A program made the translations under genes and the position numbers. From positions 3,100,001 through 3,164,000 of the forward strand of contig NZ_CP050831.1 in the NCBI RefSeq assembly GCF_012113595.1: 64,000 nucleotides of DNA, written 5' to 3'. Below the pieces are notes generated by a model. The model was not told the origin of the DNA. It saw only the letters and a list, made by a program, of their open reading frames with translations, and did no database searches. Position 1 is the stretch's first letter. The number at the start of each line of letters is the position of its first letter. The stretch comes from Bacteroides faecium. GTDB taxonomy: Bacteria; Bacteroidota; Bacteroidia; Bacteroidales; Bacteroidaceae. Below are positions 55,446-64,000 of this stretch, piece after piece.

Positions 55446-56045
55446 ATGTTTGCAGGTTTTGATTGGCAGCAGATGGTCAGTGCATTTATCGTACTTTTTG
55501 CGGTAATAGATATTATTGGTTCCATACCTATTATAATAAACCTAAAGGAAAAAGGGAAGGATGTGAATGCAACGAAAGCTACTGTCATCTCTTTTGCCCT
55601 CTTGATAGGATTTTTCTATGCGGGAGATATGATGTTGAAACTCTTCCACGTAGATATTGAATCTTTTGCCGTTGCCGGTGCATTTGTTATTTTCCTCATG
55701 TCTTTGGAAATGATTCTGGACGTTGAAATTTTCAAGAATCAGGGACCTATCAAAGAAGCCACTCTGGTACCGCTTGTCTTTCCTTTGCTGGCAGGTGCCG
55801 GAGCTTTCACCACATTGCTTTCACTTCGGGCGGAATATGCCAGTGTTAATATCATCATAGCCTTGGTTTTGAATATGATTTGGGTTTACTTCGTGGTAAG
55901 TATGACCGGGCGTGTGGAACGTTTTCTCGGAAAAGGCGGTATCTATCTTATCCGTAAATTCTTCGGTATTATCCTGCTTGCTATTTCAGTGAGGCTGTTT
56001 ACGGCGAATATTACGTTGTTGATTGAGGCATTGCATAAGTCCTGA
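55446..56045 (+). CDS. MarC-family integral membrane protein
   Basis: 199-aa inner-membrane protein with about six hydrophobic segments (SAFIVLFAVIDIIGSIPIII, ATVISFALLIGFFYAG, FAVAGAFVIFLMSLEMIL, LVFPLLAGAGAFTTLL, IIIALVLNMIWVYFVV, FGIILLAISVRLFTANI). These match UPF0056/MarC; biochemical function is not established. ATG 55446 is chosen because of the AGGAGGG site; an earlier in-frame ATG overlaps the promoter. Convergent with the rhomboid gene, 30 nt apart. Confidence 0.92.
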   Translation: MFAGFDWQQMVSAFIVLFAVIDIIGSIPIIINLKEKGKDVNATKATVISFALLIGFFYAGDMMLKLFHVDIESFAVAGAFVIFLMSLEMILDVEIFKNQGPIKEATLVPLVFPLLAGAGAFTTLLSLRAEYASVNIIIALVLNMIWVYFVVSMTGRVERFLGKGGIYLIRKFFGIILLAISVRLFTANITLLIEALHKS

Positions 56046-56075
56046 CAGGACAGGAAAACTGACGCAAGCCTGTTC

Positions 56076-56735
56076 TTATATATTTTCTTCTTCTTCCGGT
56101 GCCGTTTCTTCGTTGGCTTCTTTGTCGTCCTCTTCGTCCTCTTCCTCATCTGCAAAAGGTTCCGGTCGCTGAGGTCCGTGACTTACAAAAGCAAATGCGC
56201 AGAGCACTCCCATGATTCCACCGCTGAGATGCCCTTCCCATGACATATTGGCGGGAGAGAAATAGGGAAACATATGCCAGATAATCCCCCCATATAAAAA
56301 GGTGACAAGTAGGGAAATGGCAATAAGCGGGACATACTTACGGAGAATGCCACTGAAAAAGAGAAAGAAAGCAAGTCCGTAGATAAGTCCGCTGGCGCCG
56401 ATGTGCCATCCCGGTTTTCCGATAAGGAAAGTAAGCAGGCCGCCGCCAAGCCAGATGAGAATAAAAATCTTACCGGCTATTCCCCGGTAAAAGTAAAAAA
56501 GACACCAGGAAAGAAAGAATAAAGGGAGTGTATTTGCAAGTAAATGGCTGAACCCGCTGTGTATCAGCGGATGAGTCAGAATACCAATTAAACCTCGCTT
56601 CTCCATAGGGTATACCCCCGCGTGAGAGAAGTCCCAGTCCATCCCGACTTCCAGGAACTTGAGTATATATAAGATAAAAATTAGGAACAAAGGCTTTGCT
56701 GCAGCCACCATGATACGCTGAATATCTTGCTTCAT
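56076..56735 (-). CDS. Rhomboid-family intramembrane serine protease
   Basis: 219 aa with about six membrane helices. Rhomboid motifs: HSGFSHLLANT (His and Asn in TM2), catalytic Ser115 in GASGLIYG and catalytic His169 in SWEGHLSGG. An acidic cytoplasmic tail follows (FADEEEDEEDDKEANEE). ATG 56735 (MKQDIQRIM) is preferred over 56783. Substrates unknown. Confidence 0.92.
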   Translation of the reverse strand: MKQDIQRIMVAAAKPLFLIFILYILKFLEVGMDWDFSHAGVYPMEKRGLIGILTHPLIHSGFSHLLANTLPLFFLSWCLFYFYRGIAGKIFILIWLGGGLLTFLIGKPGWHIGASGLIYGLAFFLFFSGILRKYVPLIAISLLVTFLYGGIIWHMFPYFSPANMSWEGHLSGGIMGVLCAFAFVSHGPQRPEPFADEEEDEEDDKEANEETAPEEEENI

Positions 56736-56949
56736 GACATTCTTTTCTTTAGATATTTTACGCAATACTACGAATATTTGCACAAAAACTGAAAATAAAA
56801 AGCCTTTTTATTTTTGTTTTTATCTATAATTTGTACATTTGGGCGTTATACCTGTTATGTATGGAGCTACAGCCATTTAGTATATAATGTGGCGATAAAT
56901 GCAGGTGCGATATAATAGCCAATAATTAACCTTTAAATAATGCACAACT

Positions 56950-58887
56950 ATGAGTTATTTACGATTTGACAAGACCCTCATGACGAATCTGGAAGAATCT
57001 CTTCAGAGAGAAATACTCCGGACGAACAAGGCAGGAGCTTATCATTGTACAACGATTGTTGATTGTAACACACGCAAATATCACGGCTTATTGGTAATTC
57101 CGGTTCCCAATATCGACGATGAAAATCATGTGCTGCTATCTTCTCTTGATGAAACGGTAATTCAACACGGTGCAGAGTTTAACTTGGGATTGCATAAATA
57201 TCAAGGAAACAACTTTAGTCCCAACGGGCACAAGTATATCCGCGAGTTTGACTGCGAACATATCCCGGCGACAACTTACCGTGTTGGAGGTGTGATTCTC
57301 CGCAAAGAAAAAATCTTTGTACATCATGAAAACAGAATCCTGATTCGTTATACTTTACTTGATGCGCACTCGGCGACGACTCTGCGCTTCCGCCCGTTCC
57401 TTGCTTTCAGGAGTGTACGCGAGTACACACACGAAAACGCACAGGCAAGCCGCGAGTATCAACTCGTGGAAAATGGTATCAAGACTTGTATGTATCCCGG
57501 TTACCCGGAACTTTACATGCAGTTGAACAAAAAATGTGAGTTCCACTTCCAGCCCGACTGGTATCGTGGCATTGAGTATCCGAAAGAACAAGAGCGTGGG
57601 TATGACTTTAACGAAGACCTATATGTTCCCGGCTATTTCGAGGTGGATATAAAGAAAGGAGAGAGTATCGTATTCTCTGCCGGAACTTCGGAAATCACTC
57701 CCCGCAGACTGAAACAGACTTTTGAAGCGGAAGTGGCCGACCGTACGCCGCGTGATAGCTTCTACCACTGTCTGAAAAACTCTGCTCACCAATTCCATAA
57801 CCAACAGGAAGACGAACATTATATTCTTGCCGGTTATCCGTGGTTTAAGTGCCGCGCCCGTGATATGTTCATTGCCCTGCCGGGACTGACACTCTCTATC
57901 GATGAAGTCGACCAGTTTGAAGATGTGATGAAAACGGCGGAAAAGGCGATTCGTAACTTCATTAATGAAGAGCCTGTCGGATACAAGATTTATGAAATGG
58001 AGCATCCTGATGTATTGCTTTGGGCTGTCTGGGCTTTGCAACAATATACAAAGGAGACTTCCCGCGAACAATGCCGTCAGAAATATGGAGAACTTCTGAA
58101 AGATATCATGGAATTTATCCGTCAGCGGAAACATGATAACCTTTTCCTGCATGAAAACGGACTGCTTTATGCGAATGGTACGGAAAAAGCGATTACATGG
58201 ATGAATTCTACAGTGAATGGACATCCGGTGATTCCGCGTACAGGATATATTGTTGAATTTAATGCTTTGTGGTATAATGCACTGCGTTTTGTGGCCGATT
58301 TGGTGCGCGAAGGCGGCGATGTATATCTGGCAGATGAACTCGACGCACAGGCAGAAGTGACAGGTAAGTCATTTGTTGATGTATTCCGTAATGAATACGG
58401 ATATCTGCTTGATTATGTGGATGGCAATATGATGGATTGGAGTGTACGTCCTAACATGATATTCACTGTGGCATTTGATTATTCTCCATTGGATCGGGCG
58501 CAGAAGAAACAAGTGCTTGATATCGTGACCAAAGAGTTGCTGACTCCTAAGGGAATCCGTTCGTTGAGTCCGAAGAGTGGGGGATACAACCCGAATTATG
58601 TAGGCCCGCAGGTACAACGTGACTATGCATATCATCAGGGAACGGCCTGGCCTTGGCTGATGGGATTCTATTTGGAAGCTTATCTTCGGATTTATAAAAT
58701 GAGTGGGCTGTCATTTGTTGAACGCCAATTGATTAGCTATGATGATGAAATGACAAGCCATTGCGTTGGTTCGCTTGCTGAACTGTTTGACGGAAATCCG
58801 CCTTTCAGAGGACGTGGCGCGGTGTCATTTGCAATGAATACGGCAGAAATCTTGCGTGTTTTGAAGCTGCTGTCTAAGTATTATTAA
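56950..58887 (+). CDS. Glycogen debranching enzyme (amylo-alpha-1,6-glucosidase type)
   Basis: Cytoplasmic enzyme removing alpha-1,6 branches of glycogen. 645 aa: an N-terminal beta-sandwich domain (about 1-230, AGAYHCTTIVDCNTRKYHGLLV) and a C-terminal (alpha/alpha)6 barrel (about 260-640) with GYPWFKCRARDMFIALPGL, GYIVEFNALWYNALRF and YHQGTAWPWLMGFYLEAY, as in GH133-type bacterial debranching enzymes. First of three genes (debranching enzyme, GT4, GH57) separated by 17-18 nt, which form a glycogen operon with the nearby GT5 synthase on the other strand. Confidence 0.93.
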   Translation: MSYLRFDKTLMTNLEESLQREILRTNKAGAYHCTTIVDCNTRKYHGLLVIPVPNIDDENHVLLSSLDETVIQHGAEFNLGLHKYQGNNFSPNGHKYIREFDCEHIPATTYRVGGVILRKEKIFVHHENRILIRYTLLDAHSATTLRFRPFLAFRSVREYTHENAQASREYQLVENGIKTCMYPGYPELYMQLNKKCEFHFQPDWYRGIEYPKEQERGYDFNEDLYVPGYFEVDIKKGESIVFSAGTSEITPRRLKQTFEAEVADRTPRDSFYHCLKNSAHQFHNQQEDEHYILAGYPWFKCRARDMFIALPGLTLSIDEVDQFEDVMKTAEKAIRNFINEEPVGYKIYEMEHPDVLLWAVWALQQYTKETSREQCRQKYGELLKDIMEFIRQRKHDNLFLHENGLLYANGTEKAITWMNSTVNGHPVIPRTGYIVEFNALWYNALRFVADLVREGGDVYLADELDAQAEVTGKSFVDVFRNEYGYLLDYVDGNMMDWSVRPNMIFTVAFDYSPLDRAQKKQVLDIVTKELLTPKGIRSLSPKSGGYNPNYVGPQVQRDYAYHQGTAWPWLMGFYLEAYLRIYKMSGLSFVERQLISYDDEMTSHCVGSLAELFDGNPPFRGRGAVSFAMNTAEILRVLKLLSKYY

Positions 58888-58905
58888 AAAAAAGGAGGAA
58901 CGAAG

Positions 58906-60174
58906 ATGAAAGTTTTAATGTTTGGATGGGAATTCCCCCCAAAAATATATGGTGGTCTTGCAGTTGCTTCTTATGGAATAACTAAGGGATTGAGTTTGCA
59001 GGGTGATGTCGAGACAATCTTTTGTATGCCTAAGCCCAGCGGTGAAGAAGAGAAGTTCCTGAAAATAGTCGGTATGAATCAAGTACCTGTCGTATGGCGT
59101 GATATTAATTATGACTATCTGAAGTCTCGCTTACAGGCAAATACATCACCGGAAGAATATTATTCTTTCCGTGATCATATCTATGCCGATTTCTCTTATA
59201 TGCATGTCAATGATTTGGGATGTATGGATTTTGCCGGTGGTTATCCCGGAAACTTACACGAAGAAATCAATAACTTCTCTATTATCGCCGGTGTAGTAGC
59301 CCGTGCGCAAGAGTTTGACATTATTCATGCACACGACTGGCTGACTTATCCTGCCGGTGTGCACGCCAAGATGGTAAGCGGTAAACCGCTGTGTATCCAT
59401 GTGCATGCTACGGATTTCGACCGTTCTCGTGGAAAAGTCAATCCTACTGTTTATTCGATAGAGAAGAATGGTATGGATCATGCCGATTGTATTATGTGTG
59501 TGTCCGAATTGACTCGCCGTACTGTTATTAACGAGTATCATCAGGATCCGAGAAAGGTATTTGCCATGCACAATGCCGTTTATCCATTGTCACAGGAACT
59601 TTTGGATATTCCGCGTCCCGATCATTCTAAAGAGAAAGTGGTTACTTTCCTCGGACGTATTACCATGCAGAAGGGGCCGGAGTACTTTGTGGAAGCTGCT
59701 GCGCTTGTGTTGCAACGCACCCGTAACATCCGTTTTGTGATGGCAGGTTCGGGCGATATGTTGAATGCCATGATTAATCTGGTGGCAGAGCGGGGTATTG
59801 CCGATCGTTTCCACTTCCCGGGCTTTATGAAAGGTAAGCAAGTATATGAGGTTTATAAGAATAGTGATGTGTTTGTCATGCCTTCTGTCTCCGAGCCTTT
59901 CGGTATCGCTCCGCTGGAAGCTATGCAATGTGGAACGCCTTCCATCATTTCAAAGCAATCGGGTTGTGGTGAAATCCTCAATGAGGTGATTAAGACCGAT
60001 TACTGGGATATTCATGCGATGGCCGACGCTATCTATTCCCTTTGTACCAATCCATCTCTTTTCCAATATCTTCAGGAAGAAGGAAAGAAGGAGGTTGACG
60101 GAATTACTTGGGAAAAAGTCGGTTTGAGAATTCGTGCTCTCTACGAGGATGTGTTAAGAAACTATGGTAAATAA
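58906..60174 (+). CDS. GT4-family glycosyltransferase, probable alpha-glucan synthase
   Basis: 422 aa, GT-B fold. N-terminal WEFPPKIYGGLAVASYGITKGL, HAHDWLTYPAG, and C-terminal FLGRITMQKGPEYFVEAA and SVSEPFGIAPLEAMQCGTP, the nucleotide-sugar-binding EX7E region. Placed between debranching enzyme and GH57 genes, it probably elongates glycogen or maltodextrin, using ADP- or UDP-glucose (family knowledge and context; donor not proven). AGGAGGAAC before the ATG is a good ribosome site. Confidence 0.9.
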   Translation: MKVLMFGWEFPPKIYGGLAVASYGITKGLSLQGDVETIFCMPKPSGEEEKFLKIVGMNQVPVVWRDINYDYLKSRLQANTSPEEYYSFRDHIYADFSYMHVNDLGCMDFAGGYPGNLHEEINNFSIIAGVVARAQEFDIIHAHDWLTYPAGVHAKMVSGKPLCIHVHATDFDRSRGKVNPTVYSIEKNGMDHADCIMCVSELTRRTVINEYHQDPRKVFAMHNAVYPLSQELLDIPRPDHSKEKVVTFLGRITMQKGPEYFVEAAALVLQRTRNIRFVMAGSGDMLNAMINLVAERGIADRFHFPGFMKGKQVYEVYKNSDVFVMPSVSEPFGIAPLEAMQCGTPSIISKQSGCGEILNEVIKTDYWDIHAMADAIYSLCTNPSLFQYLQEEGKKEVDGITWEKVGLRIRALYEDVLRNYGK

Positions 60175-60191
60175 CGAAACAATATACAAAA

Positions 60192-61661
60192 ATGAGAACT
60201 ATCTGTCTTTATTTTGAAATACATCAAATTATCCATTTGAAACGCTATCGTTTCTTCGATATTGGTAATGATCATTATTATTATGATGATTATGCAAACG
60301 AAATGAGTATGAATGAAGTTGCCGAGCGTTCATATATACCTGCCCTTAGTACACTGATTGAAATGGTGAAGAACTCGGGCGGTGCTTTCAAAGTTGCGCT
60401 TTCTATTTCAGGCGTGGCGTTGGAGCAACTGGAAATTCATGCTCCGGCAGTGATTGACTTATTGCATCAACTGAATGATACCGGCTGTTGTGAATTCCTT
60501 TGCGAGCCTTATTCGCATGGTCTGTCTTCGCTTGCTAATGAGGATTGCTTCCGTGAAGAAGTGATTCGTCAGCGTGATAAGATGAAGCAGATGTTTGGCA
60601 AGGAACCGAAAGTGTTCCGCAACTCCAGTTTGATTTATTCAGATGAAATCGGCGGTTTGGTAGCTTCTTTGGGCTTCAAGGGAATGTTGACGGAAGGTGC
60701 TAAACATGTATTGGGTTGGAAGAGCTCGCACTATGTATATCATTGCAATCAGGCTCCGAGCCTTAAACTTTTGTTGAGAGACTTCAAGTTATCGGATGAT
60801 ATAGGTTTGCGTTTCTCTAACTCGGATTGGGCGGAATATCCTTTGTTTGCTGATAAATATATCAGTTGGATTGATGCATTTCCACAGGAAGAACAGGTTA
60901 TCAATATCTTTATGGAATTGAGTGCGCTTGGTATGGCTCAACCTTTGTCTTCCAATATTCTCGAATTCCTGAAAGCTCTGCCGGAATGTGCGAAAGTGAA
61001 AGGTATTACTTTCTCTACGCCGACCGAAATCGTGACGAAGTTGAAATCTGTTTCTCAGCTTGATGTTCCTTATCCGATGTCATGGGTAGATGAAGAAAGA
61101 GATACAAGTAGTTGGCTGGGTAATGTTATGCAGCGTGAAGCTTTCAATAAGTTGTATAGTGTAGCAGAACGTGTTCACTTGAGTGACGACCGTCGTATCA
61201 AGCAGGACTGGGATTATTTGCAGGCTAGCAACAACTTCCGTTTCATGACTACGAAGAATACCGGTATTTGGCTGAACCGTGGTATTTATGATTCTCCTTA
61301 TGATGCTTTCACTAACTATATGAATATTCTTGCTGACTTCATCAAACGGGTGGATTCATTATATCCTTCGGATGTGGATAGCGAAGAACTCAATTCTTTG
61401 TTGACTACGATTAAGAATCAGGGTGATGAAATAACCGGATTACAGAAAGAAGTTGAGAAATTGCAAGCAAAGGTTGCGAAGGAAGCTGCTGCGAAAAAGA
61501 GTACAGCAAAGAAGGCAACTGCGGTTGCTGCTAAAGAACCTGCTGCAAAAACCGCTGCAGCTAAACCTGCTGCCAAGAAAGCTGCTGCTAAAAAGGCTAC
61601 TGCTGAACCAAAGAAGTCGGCTGCAAAAGCTAAGAAAGCTACAGCAGAGAAAGAAGGATAA
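60192..61661 (+). CDS. GH57 alpha-amylase-like protein with histone H1-like tail
   Basis: Cytoplasmic alpha-glucan hydrolase or transferase of family GH57 (489 aa). GH57-type regions include YFEIHQIIHLKRYRFFDIG near the start and CEPYSHGLSSL (about 107-117), which holds a candidate catalytic Glu. A coiled-coil helix (about 410-430, EITGLQKEVEKLQAKVAKE) leads into a C-terminal tail of about 55 residues made almost only of Ala, Lys, Pro and Thr (AAKKSTAKKATA, AAKPAAKKAAAKKATA). Such tails occur in histone H1-like proteins and are odd on an amylase; it may bind polyanions or anchor the enzyme. Confidence 0.9.
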   Translation: MRTICLYFEIHQIIHLKRYRFFDIGNDHYYYDDYANEMSMNEVAERSYIPALSTLIEMVKNSGGAFKVALSISGVALEQLEIHAPAVIDLLHQLNDTGCCEFLCEPYSHGLSSLANEDCFREEVIRQRDKMKQMFGKEPKVFRNSSLIYSDEIGGLVASLGFKGMLTEGAKHVLGWKSSHYVYHCNQAPSLKLLLRDFKLSDDIGLRFSNSDWAEYPLFADKYISWIDAFPQEEQVINIFMELSALGMAQPLSSNILEFLKALPECAKVKGITFSTPTEIVTKLKSVSQLDVPYPMSWVDEERDTSSWLGNVMQREAFNKLYSVAERVHLSDDRRIKQDWDYLQASNNFRFMTTKNTGIWLNRGIYDSPYDAFTNYMNILADFIKRVDSLYPSDVDSEELNSLLTTIKNQGDEITGLQKEVEKLQAKVAKEAAAKKSTAKKATAVAAKEPAAKTAAAKPAAKKAAAKKATAEPKKSAAKAKKATAEKEG

Positions 61662-61680
61662 TACAAATCGCTCTTAATAT

Positions 61681-61722
61681 AAAAAGCCGTGAGTTTGATG
61701 AAAATCAAGTTCACGGCTTTTT
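61681..61722 (+). terminator. Terminator of the glycogen operon
   Basis: AAAAAGCCGTGA pairs with TCACGGCTTTTT around an 18-nt loop; 12-bp stem with T-tail. Confidence 0.88.
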
Positions 61723-61761
61723 CGTTGTATTGTCGTCTTTCAAGTATTTCTATAAAATAAT

Positions 61762-61791
61762 AGCGCGAATTACAATCAAGTAATCCGCGCT
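61762..61791 (-). terminator. Terminator of the DUF4270 gene
   Basis: Minus-strand AGCGCG-ATTAC pairs with GTAAT-CGCGCT (one mismatch) around 6 nt, followed by ATTATTTT. Confidence 0.75.
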
Positions 61792-61821
61792 GATATTTTA
61801 TAGATGTGTCTCTAATGTTTC

Positions 61822-63528
61822 TTATTTCGATTTTGTTCCAAAGTTTGTGGAAACAACCTCAAGTTTTAATACATTATTTGGATCTGGCTTACCATCAGAA
61901 CCTTTTTTAGTACCTCCTTTTAAGCGTACAAAACCTGGTTTTAAGTCATGTTGTATACTTATTATATTCGCAGAAGTTCCATAATAACTATTGCTTGATG
62001 AAGCATCTTTGGTAACAAGTACCGGGATAAGTACGAACTTATTCCACTCACTATATTCTTCCCATTCTTCGATAGTTGTTGCTGTTTTGTTTTTTTCAAC
62101 ATTAGTTACCGGATCAGTAACTTTAAATGTCATTGGTAATAAATTCTTCGCAGCTTCCCTATCTGCCAAACAATTATTTATCATTTGAGTGATATTGTTG
62201 AATGTATACTGAGTAAAGCTAAGTGTATTATTTGAATAGTCAAATAACGATGAAATTGTACCATCACTAAGTTGATTCTTTTCAAAGAAAGTGTCTTTAT
62301 ACTTTTTACGTATCAATAAAACACTTCTCGGTTTGGTCATTCCAAACTTCTTCTCATTCGTTTCGTTATAAATAGGAATTCCCAGTTTTACAGCATTCAA
62401 CGTATCTCCTTGTAGCTTTTCTGCTATTTCACTAACAGGAATAGTTACTTGAGTGAAAATACCTGCAGGGCTTTTTATATAAGTCAAATCGGGGTCTTTA
62501 ATGCGTTCCTCAATAACATCCGGGTCATTATCCAAACTGTTTGCTTGAATAACTTCACGGGTAGAATTGAAAAAGCGATATCCATAATATGTGGAGTCTT
62601 TACTTTCTCCTGCTTCTACCGCTGCCTGTTTAGGTAATATTTTGCCACTAATAGAGTCTATAGCATAGCACTTATATACTACGTTCATTTGGACCTGATC
62701 TATATAGAGTATTGTACCGTCACCATAGTCACTTTTTACGTAGATTCCTTCAAAAGCCTCTTTAAACGCTTTTCTATCGAAGTTGGCTCCTGACTCATAG
62801 GCTTTTTTTATTATTTTTGCACCTATTTCTTTTGCAACATCATCTTTGAAAGATACATGTACGCTAGGAACATACGAGCTAAGATTGCGGATAGAATCTT
62901 TTACAGATAGGTCAACCGCTGTATAGGCTTTAGTTCCTAATAGGTTTTTGGGATTGTAAAATTCTTCAGGATTAATATTAGTATAATAAGCATTACCCTC
63001 ATTTAACTCTTTTGCTGCATCACCTAATTTATAAACACTTAAACGGGAAGCAGTCAATGAATCTCCGAAATAACTGTCGTACCATAAATAGAGTTCAATG
63101 GTATGGATATTACCTATGATATTTCCATAGCCATCCTTTACAAACTCTATATCCTTTTTGTCCGCCTCATTTCCGCCTGGCCCTACCATCGTTAGGGTAG
63201 GTTTGTTATTTTTATCGAAAGATGTATTCTTTTCATAATTATATGCTCCGGGAAATGTCGTTCCTTCCACACAATTCAACTCAGCTAAAAAACCAGCTTC
63301 ATAAGTACCGAATATATCATCCGTAAACTTTCCTACATAGCCGATGTTACTCATCGCATAAATTTTACCTGCAGAGACGGATTCCGTTGTAACATCATAT
63401 GTCGTCAGTTGTCCATTAATATTCTGGTCGCTTCCCGGAAACATTCCCAGTCCCAATCCTGCTGTGTTATCATCACAACCGAAAAAAGTGATTGCCAGTA
63501 AAGCGATTAAGGCGTATTTTGCTTTCAT
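61822..63528 (-). CDS. DUF4270-family lipoprotein
   Basis: 568-aa lipoprotein from ATG 63528 (MKAKYALIALLAITFFGC, lipobox FFGC). An upstream in-frame extension runs into the glycogen synthase gene and is rejected. DUF4270 proteins are Bacteroidota lipoproteins of unknown function, typically next to glycogen synthase genes, as here (22 nt after its stop). Rich in beta-strand; no catalytic motif recognised. Probably co-transcribed with the GT5 gene. Confidence 0.87.
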   Translation of the reverse strand: MKAKYALIALLAITFFGCDDNTAGLGLGMFPGSDQNINGQLTTYDVTTESVSAGKIYAMSNIGYVGKFTDDIFGTYEAGFLAELNCVEGTTFPGAYNYEKNTSFDKNNKPTLTMVGPGGNEADKKDIEFVKDGYGNIIGNIHTIELYLWYDSYFGDSLTASRLSVYKLGDAAKELNEGNAYYTNINPEEFYNPKNLLGTKAYTAVDLSVKDSIRNLSSYVPSVHVSFKDDVAKEIGAKIIKKAYESGANFDRKAFKEAFEGIYVKSDYGDGTILYIDQVQMNVVYKCYAIDSISGKILPKQAAVEAGESKDSTYYGYRFFNSTREVIQANSLDNDPDVIEERIKDPDLTYIKSPAGIFTQVTIPVSEIAEKLQGDTLNAVKLGIPIYNETNEKKFGMTKPRSVLLIRKKYKDTFFEKNQLSDGTISSLFDYSNNTLSFTQYTFNNITQMINNCLADREAAKNLLPMTFKVTDPVTNVEKNKTATTIEEWEEYSEWNKFVLIPVLVTKDASSSNSYYGTSANIISIQHDLKPGFVRLKGGTKKGSDGKPDPNNVLKLEVVSTNFGTKSK

Positions 63529-63550
63529 GATCGTCGTATCTTGATTTTTT

Positions 63551-64000
63551 TTATTCTTCTTCTTCGTTGTTGTTGGAAGTGGCATCCCATACCTGGTCGT
63601 AGAACTCGTTGCAAGTGTCTGCATAGTTTTCCGGGTCCTGGTAATCAAGTACCAATTTGCCTGATTGACGGGCGTATTCGATGATAGACTCATCTACCTT
63701 TTCGCTATTCTGTATTACTCCGTCGGAATAGTCAACAGCTAGTTTGCAAAGAGCAGCGTAGTCCATCGGTTCATTCAAATCGCCTAAGTCTTTCTTTGAA
63801 ATGCCTTTCAGCATCAGCTTTGCGGCAAAGTCGTCGCTAAGCGTATTCTTGAAGTCGTCTTCATAAACAGAGAAAACTACCTTGGCATCGCGGAAAGAAG
63901 GTTCATCCTTGTAGGCCTTCTTAATATAAAGAGGAGCCAAAGCCGTCATCCAACCATGACAATGGATAACATCCGGACACCAGCGAAGCTTCTTCACTGT
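63551..64000 (-). CDS. Glycogen/starch synthase GT5-type, C-terminal part (5' end outside window)
   Basis: The last 150 codons of a GT5-like protein: WCPDVIHCHGWMTALAPLYIKKAYKDE is the start of the visible part (the HCHGW motif of GT5 N-domains), then SDDFAAKLMLKGISKKDLGDL and a short acidic end (NNNEEEE). It ends where the N-domain of a full glycogen synthase would end, so the C-terminal GT-B domain is missing. Short synthases of this kind occur in Bacteroides and may cooperate with the GT4 enzyme at 58906. The start lies beyond 64000. Confidence 0.85.
   Translation of the reverse strand, partial: TVKKLRWCPDVIHCHGWMTALAPLYIKKAYKDEPSFRDAKVVFSVYEDDFKNTLSDDFAAKLMLKGISKKDLGDLNEPMDYAALCKLAVDYSDGVIQNSEKVDESIIEYARQSGKLVLDYQDPENYADTCNEFYDQVWDATSNNNEEEE

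Noticed and set aside
63529..63693. N-terminal extension of the DUF4270 protein
   Set aside because: It overlaps the glycogen synthase end and would bury the lipoprotein signal.

Overview
This window is chromosomal DNA of a Bacteroides species, most likely of the B. thetaiotaomicron/ovatus group. The support is several SusC/SusD pairs, FecR/ECF sigma regulators, BACON, DUF1735 and DUF4974 domains, TAnnTTTG promoter elements and poor Shine-Dalgarno sites. The species call is inference.

Layout. (1) 1-30.8 kb is a mucin O-glycan region. A leftward operon L0 (FecR, SusC, cut by the window edge) lies back to back with a rightward operon L1 (FecR fragment, SusC, SusD, DUF1735/F5-8C lipoprotein, M60-like peptidase, GH109). 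Next come an ECF sigma gene and a GH110 alpha-1,3-galactosidase. L2 follows (FecR in two opposed pieces, SusC, SusD, F5/8C lipoprotein, M60-like peptidase), then a second sigma gene and a second GH109. Together the enzymes could remove terminal alpha-Gal and alpha-GalNAc and cleave the O-glycosylated peptide. (2) 30.9-43.5 kb is core genome: tRNA-Gly, tRNA-Tyr, ribH, a TPR protein, recF, a DUF721 gene, a PHP phosphatase, 5-FTHF cyclo-ligase, an S41 protease, dCMP deaminase, an M3 peptidase, GAPDH, mscL and guaA. (3) 45-55.3 kb holds a third SusC/SusD operon (L3) without FecR or sigma, plus a tandem SGNH esterase and a Crp-like regulator. (4) 55.4-64 kb holds marC, a rhomboid protease, a glycogen cluster (debranching enzyme, GT4, GH57, and the end of a GT5 synthase) and a DUF4270 lipoprotein.

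Main discovery. The FecR anti-sigma genes appear to be cut by DNA-inversion switches inside the coding sequence. In L2 the cytoplasmic N-domain (79 codons, with its own promoter) lies on the minus strand and the membrane/periplasmic part (234 codons, no start codon) on the plus strand. They are separated by a 406-bp segment bounded by 22-bp inverted repeats (20/22 identical). Flipping that segment on paper joins the frames into a 313-aa FecR, against 312 aa for the intact L0 copy. L0 and L1 share a larger version: a 1.2-kb segment carrying promoter plus N-domain is bounded by inverted sites at the same FecR codons. Flipping it would move the N-domain from the L0 FecR to the L1 FecR, again giving exactly 312 aa. 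All sites share the layout AGTTC-N5-GAACT, just before the membrane helix. A promoter-like motif (GTRGGG, 17 nt, GTATTTA) precedes the L0 FecR, the L2 N-domain and GH110, and is probably the target of the local ECF sigma factors. As read, L0 is intact while L1 and L2 lack a translatable FecR.
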